Of a DNA stretch of 5,433 nucleotides, positions 4,173 to 5,433 are shown piece by piece. The notes under the pieces are model-generated. The model had not been told where the DNA came from and ran no database searches. It saw only the letters and a program-made list of their open reading frames with translations. Location of the stretch: contig CAZDOD010000189.1 of NCBI GenBank assembly GCA_964506935.1, positions 1 to 5,433 on the forward strand, given 5' to 3'. Positions within the stretch are counted from its first letter, which is position 1, and the number at the start of each line of letters is the position of its first letter. Position numbers and translations under genes: made by a program. The DNA comes from CAZDOD01 sp964506935 (GTDB lineage Bacteria > Desulfobacterota > Zymogenia > Zymogenales > Zymogenaceae).

Positions 4173-5433
4173 ATGGATATCATCAAACCTAGGATAATGA
4201 AGGGGACCCGGGATTTTCTGCCGGAGGATATGTATCTCAGGGAGCGTGTCATAGATATCATCAAGGGAAAGTTCACGCTTTACGGCTTTCGCCCCCTTCA
4301 GACCCCGGCCATGGAATACTACGATGTCCTGACTGGCAAATACGGCCAGGAGGGGGATACCCTGATCTTCGATATGGCATACAAGGGGGGAAAAGAGGTC
4401 GCCCTCAAATATGACCTGACCGTCCCGATGTGTCGTGTGATCGCCCAGTATCAGGATAAGATCGTCATGCCTTTCAAGCGCTACCAGATCCAGCCGGTCT
4501 GGCGTGCCGAGAAACCCCAGAAGGGGAGGCTGAGGGAGTTTTACCAGTGCGACGCCGACGTCGTCGGGATAAAGGACGTCTCGGCCGACGCAGAGACCAT
4601 TGCCCTGATTAGCGATATCATGGAGGCACTGGGATTTTCCGATTTTGTAACGCAGATCAACCACCGAAAGCTCCTATCGGGGATAATGGCGCATCTAGGG
4701 ATAGATGATCAGGGCTCGGTTGTGGCGATGAGGATTCTGGATAAGATCGATAAGGTCGGGATAGAAAAGGTAAAGGAGGAATTTGTCGAGGCGGGATATA
4801 AGGGAAAGACCGTAGACGAACTGTTTGAGCTGACCGCAATGGGAAAGGACTCGATAAAAGACCTGGAGAGGATAGAGGCCGCAGTCTCGAACAATCAGGA
4901 TGCGAAGAAGGGGATCGATGATCTGAAGGAGATTTTTAGGCTACTATCCGAGATAGGGATTGGTACCGATAGGGTGTCGTTTTCGCCCCGTCTCGCAAGG
5001 GGCCTCGCCTATTACACCGGCCCCGTCTATGAGACGTTTGTCAAGAGTCCGAAGATCGGGAGCCTAGCCGGAGGGGGGAGGTACGATGATCTCATAGGTA
5101 CGTTTTCCGGGATAGACGTCCCCGCAACGGGGTTCGCACTGGGACTGGAGAGGATCATCGAGTCCCTCAAGGAAAATATGACTATCAAGGGTGTCGGGGG
5201 GGAGATCAAGGTCCTTGTCGTTCCGTTCGGGCCGGATGAGACTGGCGTGGCGATGAAGATCGCCCGGAGTCTCAGGGAGGGGGGTGTCAATACCGACTTC
5301 TACATGGGGGACGACAGGCTGAAAAAAAAGCTCAAATACGCCGACCGCCTGGGAGTGCCGAAGGTCGTCATCGTCGCCCCGGACGAAGTTGGTAGAGGCG
5401 TGGTGAAGATAAAAGATATGAAGAGCGGAGAGG
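4173..5433 (+). CDS. hisS: Histidyl-tRNA synthetase (C-terminal end cut by window edge)
   Basis: HisS attaches histidine to tRNA-His. The 420 codons present contain nearly the whole enzyme (E. coli HisS is 424 residues). Seen: KGTRDFLP at 10-17; motif 1 around QTPAMEYYD (43-51); ALKYDLTVP at 77-85; motif 2 FKRYQIQPVWRAEKPQKGR (101-119) with Arg111, then REFYQCDADVVG (121-132); the histidine motif ARGLAYYTG (275-283) with catalytic Arg276; GGGRYDDL (300-307); motif 3 GFALGLERI (320-328) with Arg327; and the anticodon-binding domain from about residue 344 (EIKVLVVPFG). All catalytic arginines missing in the neighbouring HisZ are present here. YDLTVP and REFYQCD mark the subtype found in eukaryotes, archaea and some bacteria such as Bacteroidetes, not the LRPEGT / RQFHQ type of E. 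coli. The ribosome binding site is weak. The ATG at 4197 is an alternative, but the ATG at 4173 fits the family length better. Confidence 0.96.
   Translation, partial: MDIIKPRIMKGTRDFLPEDMYLRERVIDIIKGKFTLYGFRPLQTPAMEYYDVLTGKYGQEGDTLIFDMAYKGGKEVALKYDLTVPMCRVIAQYQDKIVMPFKRYQIQPVWRAEKPQKGRLREFYQCDADVVGIKDVSADAETIALISDIMEALGFSDFVTQINHRKLLSGIMAHLGIDDQGSVVAMRILDKIDKVGIEKVKEEFVEAGYKGKTVDELFELTAMGKDSIKDLERIEAAVSNNQDAKKGIDDLKEIFRLLSEIGIGTDRVSFSPRLARGLAYYTGPVYETFVKSPKIGSLAGGGRYDDLIGTFSGIDVPATGFALGLERIIESLKENMTIKGVGGEIKVLVVPFGPDETGVAMKIARSLREGGVNTDFYMGDDRLKKKLKYADRLGVPKVVIVAPDEVGRGVVKIKDMKSGE

Noticed and set aside
3712..4197. Plus-strand frame of 161 codons, including an apparent signal-like segment from the ATG at 3961
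   Set aside because: It runs through the tRNA-His gene and the terminator, has no ribosome binding site, and the hydrophobic part is explained by AT-rich sequence.
4077..5290. Minus-strand frames opposite hisS (4077-4664, 4657-4894, 5027-5290)
   Set aside because: They are antisense to a clear HisS with all class II motifs.

Overview
The window is a bacterial chromosomal segment that carries a histidine locus. It holds a short-form (HisG plus HisZ) ATP phosphoribosyltransferase operon, tRNA-His(GTG) and histidyl-tRNA synthetase, with a partial HMG-CoA reductase gene at the left edge. Bacterial origin is supported by Shine-Dalgarno sites, sigma70-like promoters, an encoded tRNA CCA end, the HisG/HisZ architecture and overlapping genes. 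The phylum cannot be fixed from the sequence. A class I-like HMG-CoA reductase together with a HisS of the YDLTVP / REFYQCD subtype argues against a standard gamma-proteobacterium.

Layout. 1-576 (minus) is the N-terminal 192 codons of HMG-CoA reductase, with a good ribosome binding site and a likely promoter. 577-1157 is AT-rich and mostly non-coding, with one short minus-strand ORF that may be a gene remnant. 1158-3755 (minus) is a tightly overlapping operon, hisZ - hisG paralogue 1 - hisG paralogue 2. 3756-3857 is a compact divergent promoter region in which the -35 boxes of the two strands lie 7 bp apart. 3858-3934 (plus) is tRNA-His with the extra G-1:C73 pair. 3935-4172 is an AT-rich spacer with an intrinsic terminator at 4056-4078. 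4173-5433 (plus) is hisS, cut by the right edge.

How the genes relate. HisG with HisZ catalyses the first and feedback-controlled step of histidine synthesis (ATP + PRPP to phosphoribosyl-ATP). HisS charges tRNA-His with the product, so one small divergent locus covers entry into histidine synthesis and use of histidine in translation. HisZ is a synthetase paralogue that has lost three catalytic arginines.

The most unusual point is the two adjacent, strongly diverged HisG proteins. Paralogue 2 keeps the PRPP phosphate-binding loop (TGTTLR) but has lost the N-terminal ALPKG lysine. Paralogue 1 keeps ALPKG but has an acidic GEDE in place of the PRPP loop. This complementary loss suggests a heteromeric HisG pair, or a catalytic plus pseudoenzyme pair, acting with HisZ.
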